A DNA stretch of 64,000 nucleotides, taken from the NCBI GenBank assembly GCA_025504975.1, contig JANUWI010000020.1, positions 744,001 through 808,000 on the forward strand, written 5' to 3'. The notes under the pieces are model-generated. The model searched no databases, was not told the origin of the DNA, and saw only the letters and a list, made by a program, of their open reading frames with translations. Positions 23,097 through 34,200 of the stretch are shown in pieces. Made by a program: the position numbers and the translations under genes. The DNA comes from Plenodomus lindquistii (lineage: Eukaryota; Ascomycota; Dothideomycetes; Pleosporales; Leptosphaeriaceae). How positions within the stretch are numbered: the first letter of the stretch is position 1; the number at the start of each line of letters is the position of its first letter.

Positions 23097-25862
23097 CTAC
23101 TGCAGAATGACCACTTCCTCGGCAAGATCATCAGAGGCTATCCTTTCACGAAGTCTTGCCCGCTGTTTGCGCTCTTTCATAAGTCTAACGAGCAATCTCC
23201 GCTGGATATCTAGTGGATTGGTCATGCTGGAAGTGATCAAGTTTGCTACATCGGCGGTATCTGGTCTCTGAGCTTTGACGTACAGGAGGCGATCCGGCTT
23301 CTGGAAAAAGTACGTCACATCGTGCTGCAGAGCAGTTGTGGGTGAGGAAGCGTCTCTGCCATGAAGTACAACAGCTGTTTCCAGTAGACGAACAGTACTC
23401 CGCCAAGTAGGGCTAGGCCCGCTACACTTGATCTTTTCGGTTTCGAAACACCTAGTCGTGATGTAAGCGAAGGTAGCGGAATCCTCTGAGTCCGCAAGGA
23501 CGCCAGCCCATGAACACTCTCTCTCGCAGGCGATCCTGAAACATCTGAACAATTCATGTTCATGCGGCCACGCCACCACCAGGATTTTACCTTCACGGTC
23601 GAGTCCTGTTTGCTGAAGTATTTGGAATATTCTCCGGATCATTGCCAGAACGTGTTGGCGAAGTTGTGAAGAAAGTTTGACCAACAAATTGCGGATATTG
23701 TTGTGCCGAAATGCGTTGATAATATCTACTTTCAGGAGCTCTTCCCATAGATCTGCTCCAGCGTGGGAAGACGATGCAATCGCAAATACTGGAAGCAGGT
23801 CGGCTATCATTTCTCGGAGTGGCACTCTTCGAGCAACACGCGTGCAAAAGCTCACTTGTACGGCCCATATATTATCCAAGAAAGGGATAAGCATGTCATC
23901 GTCTTGCTGAAGTCTATGCTGTTTCAAAGTCAGACCAGGAAGCTTGTGTGAGCCGGCGATGGCCTGAACCATGACGTAATTTCCGGCTGGCATTCCAAAC
24001 TGCCTCTCATCGAGCTCCCAGTGAGTTCCGAAAGGACCGAGGGGCTCGAGAAACTGAGATGAAGTTGTCCAGCAACGATTTGTATCAATCTCGCAGTTCC
24101 CGTTGACGACGACTTGTGTCCCAATAATAATCTTGCTCAGTGGATCGAGAGCAATTTGAGGTAGGCTTTCAATGGAGACATTTTTACTCCAATGAAATTT
24201 GTTGTTGCCAGTCGAATCAGATGCGTAGACAAACCCGCTGCCAATTTGGATGGCGAAAGGCATTCTATCTGTGCCCCGAATGAAGAACTTGCCGGGGCCC
24301 CATGTGTCAAGAAGTTCAGACGCGTTTGTACAAAGATTGTATATGGTCCCTTCGGTGATTGGCAGGGAAGAGATGCGTGGCTGTATCAGGTTGAAAGTAA
24401 GGACCTGAGATTGTATCATGTCTCCGAAACATGTCAGATTGTTGAGACTCGCTTCTATCCAAGCGTTTCCATCAGTGGATGCCGAATTGCCAAGTAGACG
24501 GATCTTCTTCAGCGAAGTATCCAGAAAGAACGGCCGGATGGTCCCAGCATGGGCCTGAGTGTACGATAAAAAGCCTAAGCAAACGACCTGAGTGGCCAGG
24601 GAACAGATTTGAAGACCAGCATTAATACTGTCGTCGAAGAAGACTTCCGTGATACCTTGCACAACAGGTCGCAAGATCTGCAAGGCCATCTTTTGGGCTC
24701 TCGAAACATCTGCCGGGCTCGTGTTGCGTACGGCAGATAAATCCTTCAACTCCGATAACAGCTGCAGGGGAAGTTCGAAGTCGATCCGACAGACCTCTAC
24801 TGACGGTTCCAACGAAGATTGCTGACCAGTATATTGTAGCGGTAGCCACAGTATAGTGAATGAATCGCAACAAAGCCCTGCAGCTTGAACATAGCCTGCA
24901 GCTTGGCAGAAGCGTCCAAGAGATTTTATGAGCCGGGCGATGATCGCACAATGCTCCGAATGAACACTTTCGAGAGACTGAGAGCATGTGACTGTGGCCA
25001 CAGAATTTTCCTCTTCGAATATGATGAAGCCATCCCAATTTTGTCTGTCTCGGGTTGTTGGCGTGACACCGGCTACACCGCAGAGCTCTTCAACAGTTCT
25101 GACAACACGTCGCCAACCATCAGGATAAAGATGTGCCTGGGTTGTGGCTGATTGATAGAAAGAGGATCGATCGGACAAGGGGAACTGATGTACGCATCTT
25201 GGAAGATGAACACCAGTTCGTACTGCAAGAGGATTGTATCTGTTCGGTTCGAAGTATATCCAGGGAGCGTCATTGGCCTGTTCGAACAAAAGTTCTGCAA
25301 TTTCGTCGCGTGTGTAGCCAATCTCATCTAGCTCACGAACCCAGGAGTACTCGCCTTGAGCAACGACCTCAAACCGTTTTTTGAGTAATTGTTGCAACAC
25401 CTTGATGTCTTGGGAAATCAGCGCTTCCTCTATTGTCGTAGGAGGATCCACTAAAGATTGCAGGCTCGTTTTGAATGACCGAAATGACGGTCCTTTGGTG
25501 AGAATAGCCACTACCGACTCGATATTAGGAAGTTTATCAACCTGTACCTTCAGAATTTCGTCGTCAGATTCTTCTTCTTCCTCATTGTCGTCATCTTCAT
25601 TGTATCCATCATCATCTGTGTCATCGATTTCTTCATATCCGGCTTTCATCTCTGGCAGGGGTTCACTCCTCGCTTCGAGATAATGATCCAGACGGTAGCT
25701 CCGATCTTCTTCTTGATCTAAGATCTGCTGCATCTTTTGCTGATCTGCAAGACTGGAGTGTGGCCGATTCAATCGACAAATCTGTGCCGTCACTTCTTTT
25801 CGTCTCGATCGATTTCGTAGAAAGCGAACAGTTTGCAGATGGATATGGTCGCTCCTCTCCAA
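23097..25862 (-). CDS. Large ascomycete protein of unknown function, 921 codons open
   Basis: A single uninterrupted frame. The N-terminal part has a strongly acidic run (about residues 70-100: DDTDDDGYNEDDDNEEEEE), then ELDEIGYTRDEIAELLFEQA followed by NDAPWIYFEP, a block I have seen in uncharacterised ascomycete proteins. The rest has no catalytic motif I can name; the C-terminus is basic (RLMKERKQRARLRERI). The ATG at 25862 is only the first Met of the open frame. The same frame continues upstream through one TAA (25902-25904) to 26225 and carries the family-like sequence RLLKKFLADLRLERSDHIHL across that point, so the true N-terminus lies further upstream or within the NLR fusion described separately. 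With no other break, this part was open until recently. Confidence 0.6.
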   Translation of the reverse strand: MERSDHIHLQTVRFLRNRSRRKEVTAQICRLNRPHSSLADQQKMQQILDQEEDRSYRLDHYLEARSEPLPEMKAGYEEIDDTDDDGYNEDDDNEEEEESDDEILKVQVDKLPNIESVVAILTKGPSFRSFKTSLQSLVDPPTTIEEALISQDIKVLQQLLKKRFEVVAQGEYSWVRELDEIGYTRDEIAELLFEQANDAPWIYFEPNRYNPLAVRTGVHLPRCVHQFPLSDRSSFYQSATTQAHLYPDGWRRVVRTVEELCGVAGVTPTTRDRQNWDGFIIFEEENSVATVTCSQSLESVHSEHCAIIARLIKSLGRFCQAAGYVQAAGLCCDSFTILWLPLQYTGQQSSLEPSVEVCRIDFELPLQLLSELKDLSAVRNTSPADVSRAQKMALQILRPVVQGITEVFFDDSINAGLQICSLATQVVCLGFLSYTQAHAGTIRPFFLDTSLKKIRLLGNSASTDGNAWIEASLNNLTCFGDMIQSQVLTFNLIQPRISSLPITEGTIYNLCTNASELLDTWGPGKFFIRGTDRMPFAIQIGSGFVYASDSTGNNKFHWSKNVSIESLPQIALDPLSKIIIGTQVVVNGNCEIDTNRCWTTSSQFLEPLGPFGTHWELDERQFGMPAGNYVMVQAIAGSHKLPGLTLKQHRLQQDDDMLIPFLDNIWAVQVSFCTRVARRVPLREMIADLLPVFAIASSSHAGADLWEELLKVDIINAFRHNNIRNLLVKLSSQLRQHVLAMIRRIFQILQQTGLDREGKILVVAWPHEHELFRCFRIACERECSWAGVLADSEDSATFAYITTRCFETEKIKCSGPSPTWRSTVRLLETAVVLHGRDASSPTTALQHDVTYFFQKPDRLLYVKAQRPDTADVANLITSSMTNPLDIQRRLLVRLMKERKQRARLRERIASDDLAEEVVILQ

Positions 25863-25901
25863 TCGAAGGTCTGCCAGAAATTTCTTCAGAAGTCGGTCAT
25901 A

Positions 25902-26319
25902 TTATTTTGAGAATCGTTTCGGCCCAATCTCTTGCAGAGCACGAGTATATAGTGGTCGAAGAAAAGGATCTTGTGATAGTGTGCTTGCTAGGTGTTGAGT
26001 CGATGTCCAATGAACATCTCCAAATAGCCCCGCAGAGGAGTGGCTATCCAAAGACGAGCTTGCAGAGAAAAGCGAAGACATGTCGGAGACGTCAGAGATA
26101 CTGTTAGAGTCCTCAATTGTATCCCCATTGTCCAAACCCTTTCTGCAATCTATCAATTGCAATCTTAAAACTTCGGCCTTGCCCTGTATTCCTTGTTCAC
26201 GGTATGTTGACATTAGGCTGGCCATGCTGGTCAGCGTGTCAGGATGGTCTACCCCCCAGCTTCGTCTTGCGAGTCTCTAGAAATTGAACCTCCAGCTCTT
26301 CGGCATCGCCCCATCGGCA
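25902..26319 (-). pseudogene. Link between NLR TPR array and the 921-codon frame
   Basis: Immediately past the NLR stop (TAA at 26320-26322) the same frame continues the TPR pattern (RWGDAEELEVQFLETRKTKLG). One extra G in a G-run near 26258 then shifts the frame, and the next frame resumes with DHPDTLTSMASLMSTYREQG, a serine/aspartate-rich segment, and DPFLRPLYTRALQEIGPKRF. It is stopped by TAA at 25902-25904 and then runs on into the 921-codon frame. Only about 65 residues separate the last TPR unit from that block, with no room for a promoter. Both stops fit CAA to TAA. Confidence 0.7.
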
Positions 26320-27290
26320 TTAGTTTGTGTATGTCGATGCCAGGTCGTTCATGCTAGTCAGCGTGAGCGGATGGTCTAATCCAAGCTTTGTCTTGTACGT
26401 CTCTAACACCTCCACCTGCAGCTTCTCAGCGTTCTCCCATCTGCCTTGATTCCTGTATGTTGACGCTAGATTAGCCATGCTAGTCAGCGTGTCTGGATAG
26501 TCGTCTCCCAGCTTCGTCTTGCGTGTCTTCAGCACCTCCACTTGCAGCTTCTCAGCGTCTTCCCATCGGCCTTGGTTACTGTATGTTGACGCTAGGTTGG
26601 CCATGCTACTCAGCGTAGAAGGATGGTCGGCTCCCAGCTTCGTCTTCCGCATCTCTAGAACTTGCACTTCCAGCTTTTCGGCCTCATCCCATCGGCCTTG
26701 GTTTCGGTATGTCGACGCTAGGTTAGAGACGCTGCTCAGTGTAGAAGGATGGTCTGCTCCTAATATTGTCTTGCTAGTCTCAACAACCTGCTTAAATAGC
26801 TTCTCAGCATCGTCCCATCGTCCTTGATTCCAGTAAGTTAGAGCCAGGCTAGCCATGCTGCTCAGCGTGTTAGGATGGTCTGTTCCTAGCGTCATCTTGC
26901 AAGTCTCTACTACTTGCACAAACAACTTCTCAGCGTCGTCCCATCGACCTTGATTCCTGTATGTCGCTGCTAGGTTGGCCATGCTGGTCAGTGTAGAGGG
27001 GTGGTCTGCCCCAAGCTTCGTCTTGCGAGTCTCTAGAACTTGAACCTCCAACTCTTCGGCATCACTCCATCGGCCTTGATTCCTGTATGTTGACGCTAGG
27101 TTGGCCATGCTGGTCAGCGTGTCTGGATGGTCGTCTCCCAGCTTCATCTTGCGAATCTCCATCACCTGCACCTCTAGCTTCTCGGCATCGTCCCATCGGC
27201 CTCCAACTCTATATACCAGTCCCACCATTGCTACACTCCACAATGTGTCCTCGTGCTCGTGCCCTAGCACCCTCTTCCGCGCTTTCATCG
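26230..27290 (-). repeat. Nine 126-bp TPR-coding repeats
   Basis: Each unit encodes 42 residues of the kinesin-light-chain-like TPR type, with a core DHPxTLxSMANLASTYRNQG followed by RWDDAEKLxVQVLETRKTKLG. Seven full units and part of the eighth lie in the NLR frame. The rest of the eighth and a shortened ninth lie beyond the stop and frameshift. Neighbouring units are very similar at DNA level, as seen in fungal NLR repeat arrays undergoing unequal exchange. Confidence 0.92.
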
Positions 27291-28918
27291 ACTTCATAGC
27301 GAGCATTGCCGCATCATTGATATTACCCGTTGTCTCTGCATACCATGCTGCTCGGTAGAGTAGTGTAGCCCATTCTGCTAGCGACGACTCATTTTTTGGC
27401 GGTTGCCCTGCCGCCGACTTGGCATGTGGAAAAAGTGCCTGACATGCTGCCCAGTTTTTGTACTCTCCAGTCGGAAACTCTGCGTAGAGGTTGCTGACGA
27501 ATTGCTGTTTCCACCACTCAAGCTGGCCGTTGGCCTCAAGCCACTTCCGCGTGGCTAGCTGCACCAGTGCGTGAAGTTCAAAGCTTGTACCAGCAGTGTT
27601 GACAGAGATGAAGCAGAAATTACGCAGTGCTACTATGTCGTCCTGGAACTGTTCGTCGCCCGTGCTAGACTGCGATGCATTGTCTTCTTCATCACTCTCC
27701 CAGACATCGTATTTAGGCTCTTGCTGACTTCTCTGGACGCTTCTCCACGACGCTCGTCTTCGAAGCAGGGCCTCTGGAATCCCTTGCCGGTCAAAGAAGC
27801 TCATCAGCGAGAGCAAGTCGGCTGCGGATGACCGTGTCTGCTGTATGTACTCAAACGAGATTTGCCAGGTAGCAACAATCGAGTTCTTGGCCTGCCAGTC
27901 TCGCCGGAGCTCGCCACCATCCTCAGTGACTAGGCTTGATCGCTTGCGCTCGCTCTTTCTAAACTCCTCCAGATACTTCGCCGTTGACCATCGGGGTGCT
28001 CTTTGCGATATGTACGCTGCAGCTTGCACAATAGCGAGCGGCATATACTCAAGCGCCGCTGTGAGCTCGGCAATACCGCTGTTATCTCCCTGCGCTCGTA
28101 ACTTATTCTTGAGAAGCGCCAATGCCTGCGCTTCGTCCATCGGCTCTACACTAACAATATTGCGCTGCTCAACCAGCCTCAGCGCCGCCTCCTTGTTCCG
28201 TGTCGTTATAAGGATTGAGCCACGCTCGCAGCTGGGTAGGTACTCGCGCAACGGTCTAGCAGCACTCTTTACATCGGCACTCTGGCCTCGTTCGTTAGCC
28301 TGAGCACCGAGAAGAAAGCGAGCATCGTCGAGATTGTCGAGCACGAGCAGCCATCGCTGCTTGCATTTGTGCAGCCAGTCATGCACCAGCTTAAAGATGT
28401 TCGCGTGCGGATCTCGCCGCCCAGCGATCTTGACCTGGCCGGCGATCTCGTGGTAGCTCATCTCGAATCGGGCAGCGTTGCTGGCATGCACCCAGAACAC
28501 CCACGTCTCGGGAGATTGCTCATAGACGCGATAGGCATGCTCGATAGCGAGCTGCGACTTTCTTCTCTGGTGTTAGCATGTAGTGCTGGTTAGGCTCACC
28601 TCTGCTTACCCTATGCTGCCCAGACCGACGAGCGCAACCCGCGCGTCCGGCGCAGCGCATCTCTGCTGGAGCTGTTCGAGCGTCGTCCTTCGCTCGACAA
28701 AGTCGGCGTCGCGACGGAAGGGTAGGAATAACGAAGGGGGAGGTGGAGTCTCTGGTCGCTCTTGAGGTGGGGTCTGTTAGCGCTTGCTCGGACACTACTC
28801 ATCTAGGGCAGTCCCGCAACTTACCGGGTGGCAGGTGGAAAGCAACGCGCACCTGCCCGTTGAGGATGCCAGTTTGGAAGCCGGCGTTCGCGTCACTGAA
28901 GGAGGTAGCGGAGGCCAT
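26320..28918 (-). CDS. NLR-like protein: NB-ARC ATPase with C-terminal TPR array (828 aa as spliced)
   Basis: Three exons fit exactly: 28918-28825, 28760-28610 and 28561-26320, with introns of 64 and 48 bp, total 829 codons including stop. The N-terminus is a short conserved leader ending FHLPPERPETPPPPS across the first splice. Walker A is GLGSIGKS (about residues 77-84, split by intron 2), Walker B LLVLD (about 153-157), and the sensor-like segment is GSILITTRN. A winged-helix-like region follows (LLSLMSFFDRQGIPEALL). The TPR array fills the last 290 residues. Such proteins are thought to act in fungal non-self recognition and heterokaryon-type cell death. No N-terminal effector domain is present in this gene. 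The stop falls in mid-repeat where a conserved Gln is expected (TN-stop-CRWGDAEE), fitting CAA to TAA, so the protein is probably truncated and was once longer. Confidence 0.85.
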
Positions 28919-29559
28919 GATGATGTAGTAGCACTGGAATGCGTCAGTTGGCGCTGGTGTTTGTGGCGAGGCTTCAGCTGGGCTTTAGCCTGGCTGCTTG
29001 CGCCGCTGTCTTGCAGGCCTCTTAGCCACACAACCTACTTCGCTGCTCTAACATCATCGCTACCGTTTGCTCCGCAACCACCGTCTGCGACAGATGCCAA
29101 ACCTGGCGGTTTCACAGCGCAAAATAATGCACGATATAATGCTAAGTAACGGCCTCATGGCTATTCAAATGGCTGATGCAACTGGCCGCAATGTTCGCGC
29201 TGTCAAGCTTCCGGCTCTGTCGAAGCGCCATGGAAGGGCTGCGGATGCCCTCAATCCGTAACACCGACAATGCTTGAAGCTTTCCACAAAAGCCCTCTCG
29301 AAAAGCCCGATCGATGCCTCGACAAGATGGCCATCTTTCTGTTGGACGAGTTTGGGACACTTGTACTAACTTCTATTGTAAGTCGGACGTTGAAGTCTGC
29401 TGGCTGGTGAAGAAAGTGTGACGTCGAGTAGCTAGTACACGCAACGCAGAACTCCGTGATTACTAATTATACAACCTGTCCTCCTTCAGCCCCTACCACC
29501 TCGTGTATGTGGATGAGTCTGAGTGTAATGAATGCATCGAATCCAGGCGGACAGAATGC
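28919..29559. other. Upstream region of the NLR gene
   Basis: Contains the presumed minus-strand promoter of the NLR gene. Short frames (29067-29261 plus, 29142-29360 minus) have no recognisable content. The region separates two NLR sequences that are transcribed divergently. Confidence 0.4.
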
Positions 29560-30480
29560 CGCTAGCTATCGTGCATACATAATGCAGAGACCGCGTCGAT
29601 AGTCAGTGGCGAGGTACCTGGCCGAATACGGGAAGAACGAGTAGAAGTGGACAAGCCATTCCATCTACGACAATGGACAGCTGCGACAAGACTGGGGGGC
29701 GAAGAATTCGATCGCAGTGACGTGGTAGATGCCGTTCGAGTATATACAGCAGGCACGGCTGACAGTGGCGAATCTGCTTTTCCTAATGAGCTTCTTCGAC
29801 CGGCAGGGAATTCCAGTGACCCTGCTTTGGAGTCCACAGCAGGGGGATGTATAGGGAGGTGATGAAGAGTACCACGGTGATGAGTGGGTCAGGAAAAGAA
29901 ACGAGAACGTATGGCAGCCAAGTGTGAGTGAGGATGGGAGCTAGAGCGAGACTGAGGACGAGGATGAGTTTGAAGACGATGTGATGGCCCTACAAAACTT
30001 CAGCTTCATTAATGTGGAGACAATTGGCACCAATTTCGAGATGCATTCGCTGGTGCAGCTAACGACGCGCAATTGGGTCAATGCAGCAGTAAGTCGAGCG
30101 GTGGAAGCAGTAGTTTGTAAGTAACTCAGCGGAGCATATGAAACATGCCAGTACGAGGACTCGGACGGTATGTCAAGCGCTCTTTGCGCATGCCAAAGCC
30201 GCTCTTAAGCAGTTCACTTGCCGAGTGGGCATTGCTGCTGTATCGTGCAGCGTGGTATGTAGGTGGAACAGGAAGCGGGACGGAAGCTGAGCGCGAGGCG
30301 GTAAAATCGATGAAGGCACGAAGGGAGTAACTGGGATCGGAACATGAAAATGCGTGGTGGGGATTGGCTAGGGTGGCATCAGTTTGTTCGCTCGAAGGGC
30401 GATGAGAGGAGGCGAAAGAGCTCCAGGTGCAAGTGAATGGGATTGCAGGACGAAGCTGGGAGCAGACCATCCTTCCACCC
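29560..30480 (+). pseudogene. NLR relic (NB-ARC to early TPR)
   Basis: Plus-strand fragments match the neighbouring NLR gene in order: YLAEYGKNE, then QLRQDWGAKNSI, LLFLMSFFDRQGIP, DDVMALQNFSFINVETIG, FEMHSLVQL, and at 30200-30330 SSLAEWALLLYRAAWYVGGT with VKSMKAR. At least six stops and frame changes interrupt them. The P-loop part is missing or lies undetected upstream. It is oriented opposite to the better preserved NLR gene at 26.3-28.9 kb, so the pair is a divergent, diverged duplicate. Confidence 0.8.
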
Positions 30481-31218
30481 TGCCAGTATGCACAACCTGG
30501 CCTTTATATGAAGATCACTAGATCGAAGTGCAGAAGCCATAGTGTAGATATAGCAGCATGTACAGCAGCGTCGACAAGTGCCTAGAGACGATCACCCTGA
30601 TCTTACATCTTCCCTGATAACCCTATAAGAGCGGGAGGCAGAGGGAGCAGAGGAATCAGGCACTAGGTTAGGGTGTGATATCGAGGATGTGTCGCTAACA
30701 TAAGATCACGAGCTTGACTAGCGATGTGTGAGGCGTTGTAAATGTGCGTTACATGGTGTAGTAAGTGTGTTGTATTACACCAGATCTGCAAAGAGTGTCT
30801 TGTGACTACGAGCTAGCTTGCTCAGAGTTAGAGGATCTCGAACTGAAGTGATTGGCTGAGCACAGCAAGGAGTATCCTAGGCCGACAGGTTCTTTACGAG
30901 CTTCGGTCGCGTAAAGGGTGAGAGCAGTCTTGCAAAGTACTGTAGGTAGCGCACACAAAGTACATTCCTTCTTTTCTAGTGAGTGCAGAAAAATACACAT
31001 GTGAGTTCATGACTGTCGCAAGTGAGAGTACCTGTGCTAATCAGTACTGTCGCCACAGTACATACATTGGCGCTAGTCTATGTGACGTTAGCTTGCCAAG
31101 CGCCGCAAGGCGGCGCCAATCACCAATCTTCTCAGCCCCGACGCACATCACGCTGCCGCACCCACACCCTGTCGCCGCTCCACCACCAGACTCGTCGCTT
31201 CTGCGCCATCTAGGCGCA
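30481..31218. other. Spacer and leader upstream of SNF2-like copy C
   Basis: No gene recognised. Contains a perfect 18-bp palindrome (31044-31061, GTACTGTCGCCACAGTAC). The frame of copy C is open upstream to 30979, but the ATG at 31219 fits best: the sequence before it has no protein-like composition, and copies A and B start at comparable places. Confidence 0.45.
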
Positions 31219-34200
31219 ATGTCCGAGTCCAGCGACACCAGCGACAGCGAGTGGGAGCATGCGCCAGTAACAAACGCACAGTACCTCAGTTTCTGTCCTG
31301 GCAACAAAGGACAGCAGCCTATGGGTGTCCGTGGCTTGCAGAAGTCCCTCAGGGTAAAGACTCACGATGTCAATGAGATCATAGAAGAAACCGTAGACTT
31401 TATGAGAGGTGACAAAGACATAACAGCTAGCGCACTGAACGACCACAACGACAACAAGTGGCGCGAAGCGAGGGTCGCAATATCACAATTCTTAAGGTGG
31501 CAGTCGTCTTGGGCGAAGGACGAGTTGCTGGGCTGGGGGAACAAGGTGATTCCTGACGAGGCAATGCAATCAATCGTCTTGCGCATTATCACGGATGCGC
31601 GGATGACACTCCGGGAAGAGAATAACCTCTTGGTTGAGCACACCGGCTCGCCAACTAAGCCCCAATTTGGCCAGGCCCGCAACGCCGTCTCCCCTATCAA
31701 GCGCGGCCGTTCCACACTTACGGTTTCGCCGTCTCGATTGGCTACGACATCGCCCGCTCGGTCTTTTACTCGCTCTCCCGCCCGGTCAATGGGCAGCGGC
31801 GTCACTTCGCGGATCGGCCGTCTTGAAGTTGACGATCATCTACCCGTTCTCCACAAGGCGCCAACACTGCGCTCCACAAACGTCCGCCTCACAGATGGAA
31901 ACGATGAGCTCATTCAAGAAGTCACTTTTCGTGCGCTGTGTGTAGACGGTGCCTGGGAGCCTCGGACATCGCTTATCACATCGCAACACATCAGCTGGGA
32001 CAAGTTCAGAGCTGTCGCGGCCAAGGCCCTGAACTTGGAACCAAGCGAAGTGTTAGCCTTCCATGGCAATGACAAGATCTCCAATGCCCACGAACTGGAG
32101 GCGGCCGTGAACGACCACTGCAACGGGCTCAGACGGAGCGACGCGTTCGAAGTGTCAATTACCAAACTCCAGCGGTCTACCCGTCCGAAGCGTATGTTTA
32201 CAGAAGCGTACTCTTGTAACAGTACAACGCTAACACTGCTTTTTAGTCCATCCGACCGCAATACCCACGACTTCGCCGGGGAAGTCGGCCGATTTGACAC
32301 CTGTGGACTCAGGCTCCAGGTTAGCTGGTCATGGCAAGGGAGACGAGCCCCACGATCACAGCGATGAATCCGAAGATGACGTTAGACCGGCATACAGGCG
32401 CGGGCAGGTCAGAGTAGATGGCGGCAGCAACAAGAAGGTGGGAGTTGGAGGAGCTGGCCCTGCGCCGCCAGGTCCGTCACCGACCACACCAAAGAAGCCG
32501 TCTCGCGCAACGAGGACCTTGCGCTCCCCGACATTATCGCCAGGTAAGAAAGATGACCCGCCACTGCCGCCCATCCTAGAGGGGACCCTGCCCGATGTCG
32601 AGGATGATACCGGTATTCCTGAAGACGTCGACGAAGAGGAAGACATTGCAGCCCAGCTGCTTGAGTAGTAAGTTTACTGTACTGTGGGAAGAGTTTGTAG
32701 CTAACAACAATTAGCGCGACAAACCTGCTCAACAACAGCAACGCAGGGCTGGCCGCCGCATTGGTTGACGAAAAATACTGGCGGGCGGCCGCGGACATGT
32801 TCGACGTGCCGCTCAAACGACTCCTCGAGCAATCTACGAGTAAGGAGCGATACATTCGAGTGTCGGCGGACTTTGGCTTCAACCCAGAATTTGGCTTGAT
32901 GGCCCACCAAATGGTCGGAATAGAAGAAGGACATAACAGAGCATTCGGCGCAGTTCGCGGGTTCGTTCTGGGTGACATGATGGGCCTAGGCAAGACGGTC
33001 CAAATCAACGTCACCTGGTTCCTGAATCTCATCCTGGTGTTTGAGATGGCAGAAGGGAAGAAGATACGTCCTAATCAGCGACCAGCTCTAGATGCGAAGA
33101 AGAAGTTCAAGGACCGACTACCCCGGGTGGGTGCTACGTTCCTATCTGCATACTCGGCCGGCGTTGAACCTTGGCCGCGCGACTTTGTCAAGATTACTGC
33201 CAACAGCCCGATGATAGAAGCGATGCCCGATAAGTGGAAACCGAAAATGATCATCCTCCACGCACTGGGGCCAAAGCTTTGCGAGAAATACGGAGGGGAA
33301 CAGAACTGCCTCTACAGCAAGCTCACCAGAGAGGACCTGTGGGAGATGTGCCCATCGCTTGATTGGGAGGATAAGAGGCGCGTACGCGGCTCATGGGAAA
33401 ACGCTATGGACTGCCCTACTGAGTTCATCACCGAGTGGTCGAAAGATCAGAGCCAATGGCGAAACCACCCCCAATCGTCAAAGTCACGTCCGAGTCCTAC
33501 GTCTACGAGATTCTTCATCGTCTCCACCAACCAATCGTGGAAGAGTAACGTCTATGAAGTGCTCTCAACGAGCGGATCGGACTATGCCAAACTCGTGAGG
33601 GAAGAGAATCTGGCGAAGACCCTTACAGCGAAAGATGAAAAGATGAAAACTCGCCGGGCTCTGGTGAAGCAGCAGAAGACTAAGACAGACGGCTCCCAGT
33701 TACATCAGGTCCGTCGGAAAGCCACCTGGGCGGTCCGAGGTACGAAGACGTTGAAGAAGGTAGACTTTGTTTGGGAGGGACTGTACGCTGCGTGGGTCAT
33801 CGTCGACGAGATCCACTCCGCAGGAGGCGAAGACACTATCACATACAAGGGAATCATTCAGCCCTTCCGGAATCTCGCCGATCCTGAAAACTGGCCATCG
33901 GTGACGGCAATCACGGGCTCTGCTTTGGCGAACGGTATCACCACCATAATCACCTTTGGGGTGAGAGCTCTTGTGCGAGAGGATGATAGCTGGAAGTCAA
34001 TAGACGAGCCTGTGGTACAGCTGCTTCAGAAGATCAACCTACCCAAGACGATGAACGCGTGGAAATCGTTCCTAGCCGCACAGAAATCGAGGAAAGGAAA
34101 AGGGAAAAAAGGCTCTACACCTAACACGCTGCAAGGCAGGATCGACGCGCATAAGATTATGTCGGACACCTTGACCCTGTTCCCTCAACTTATCGCTTTT

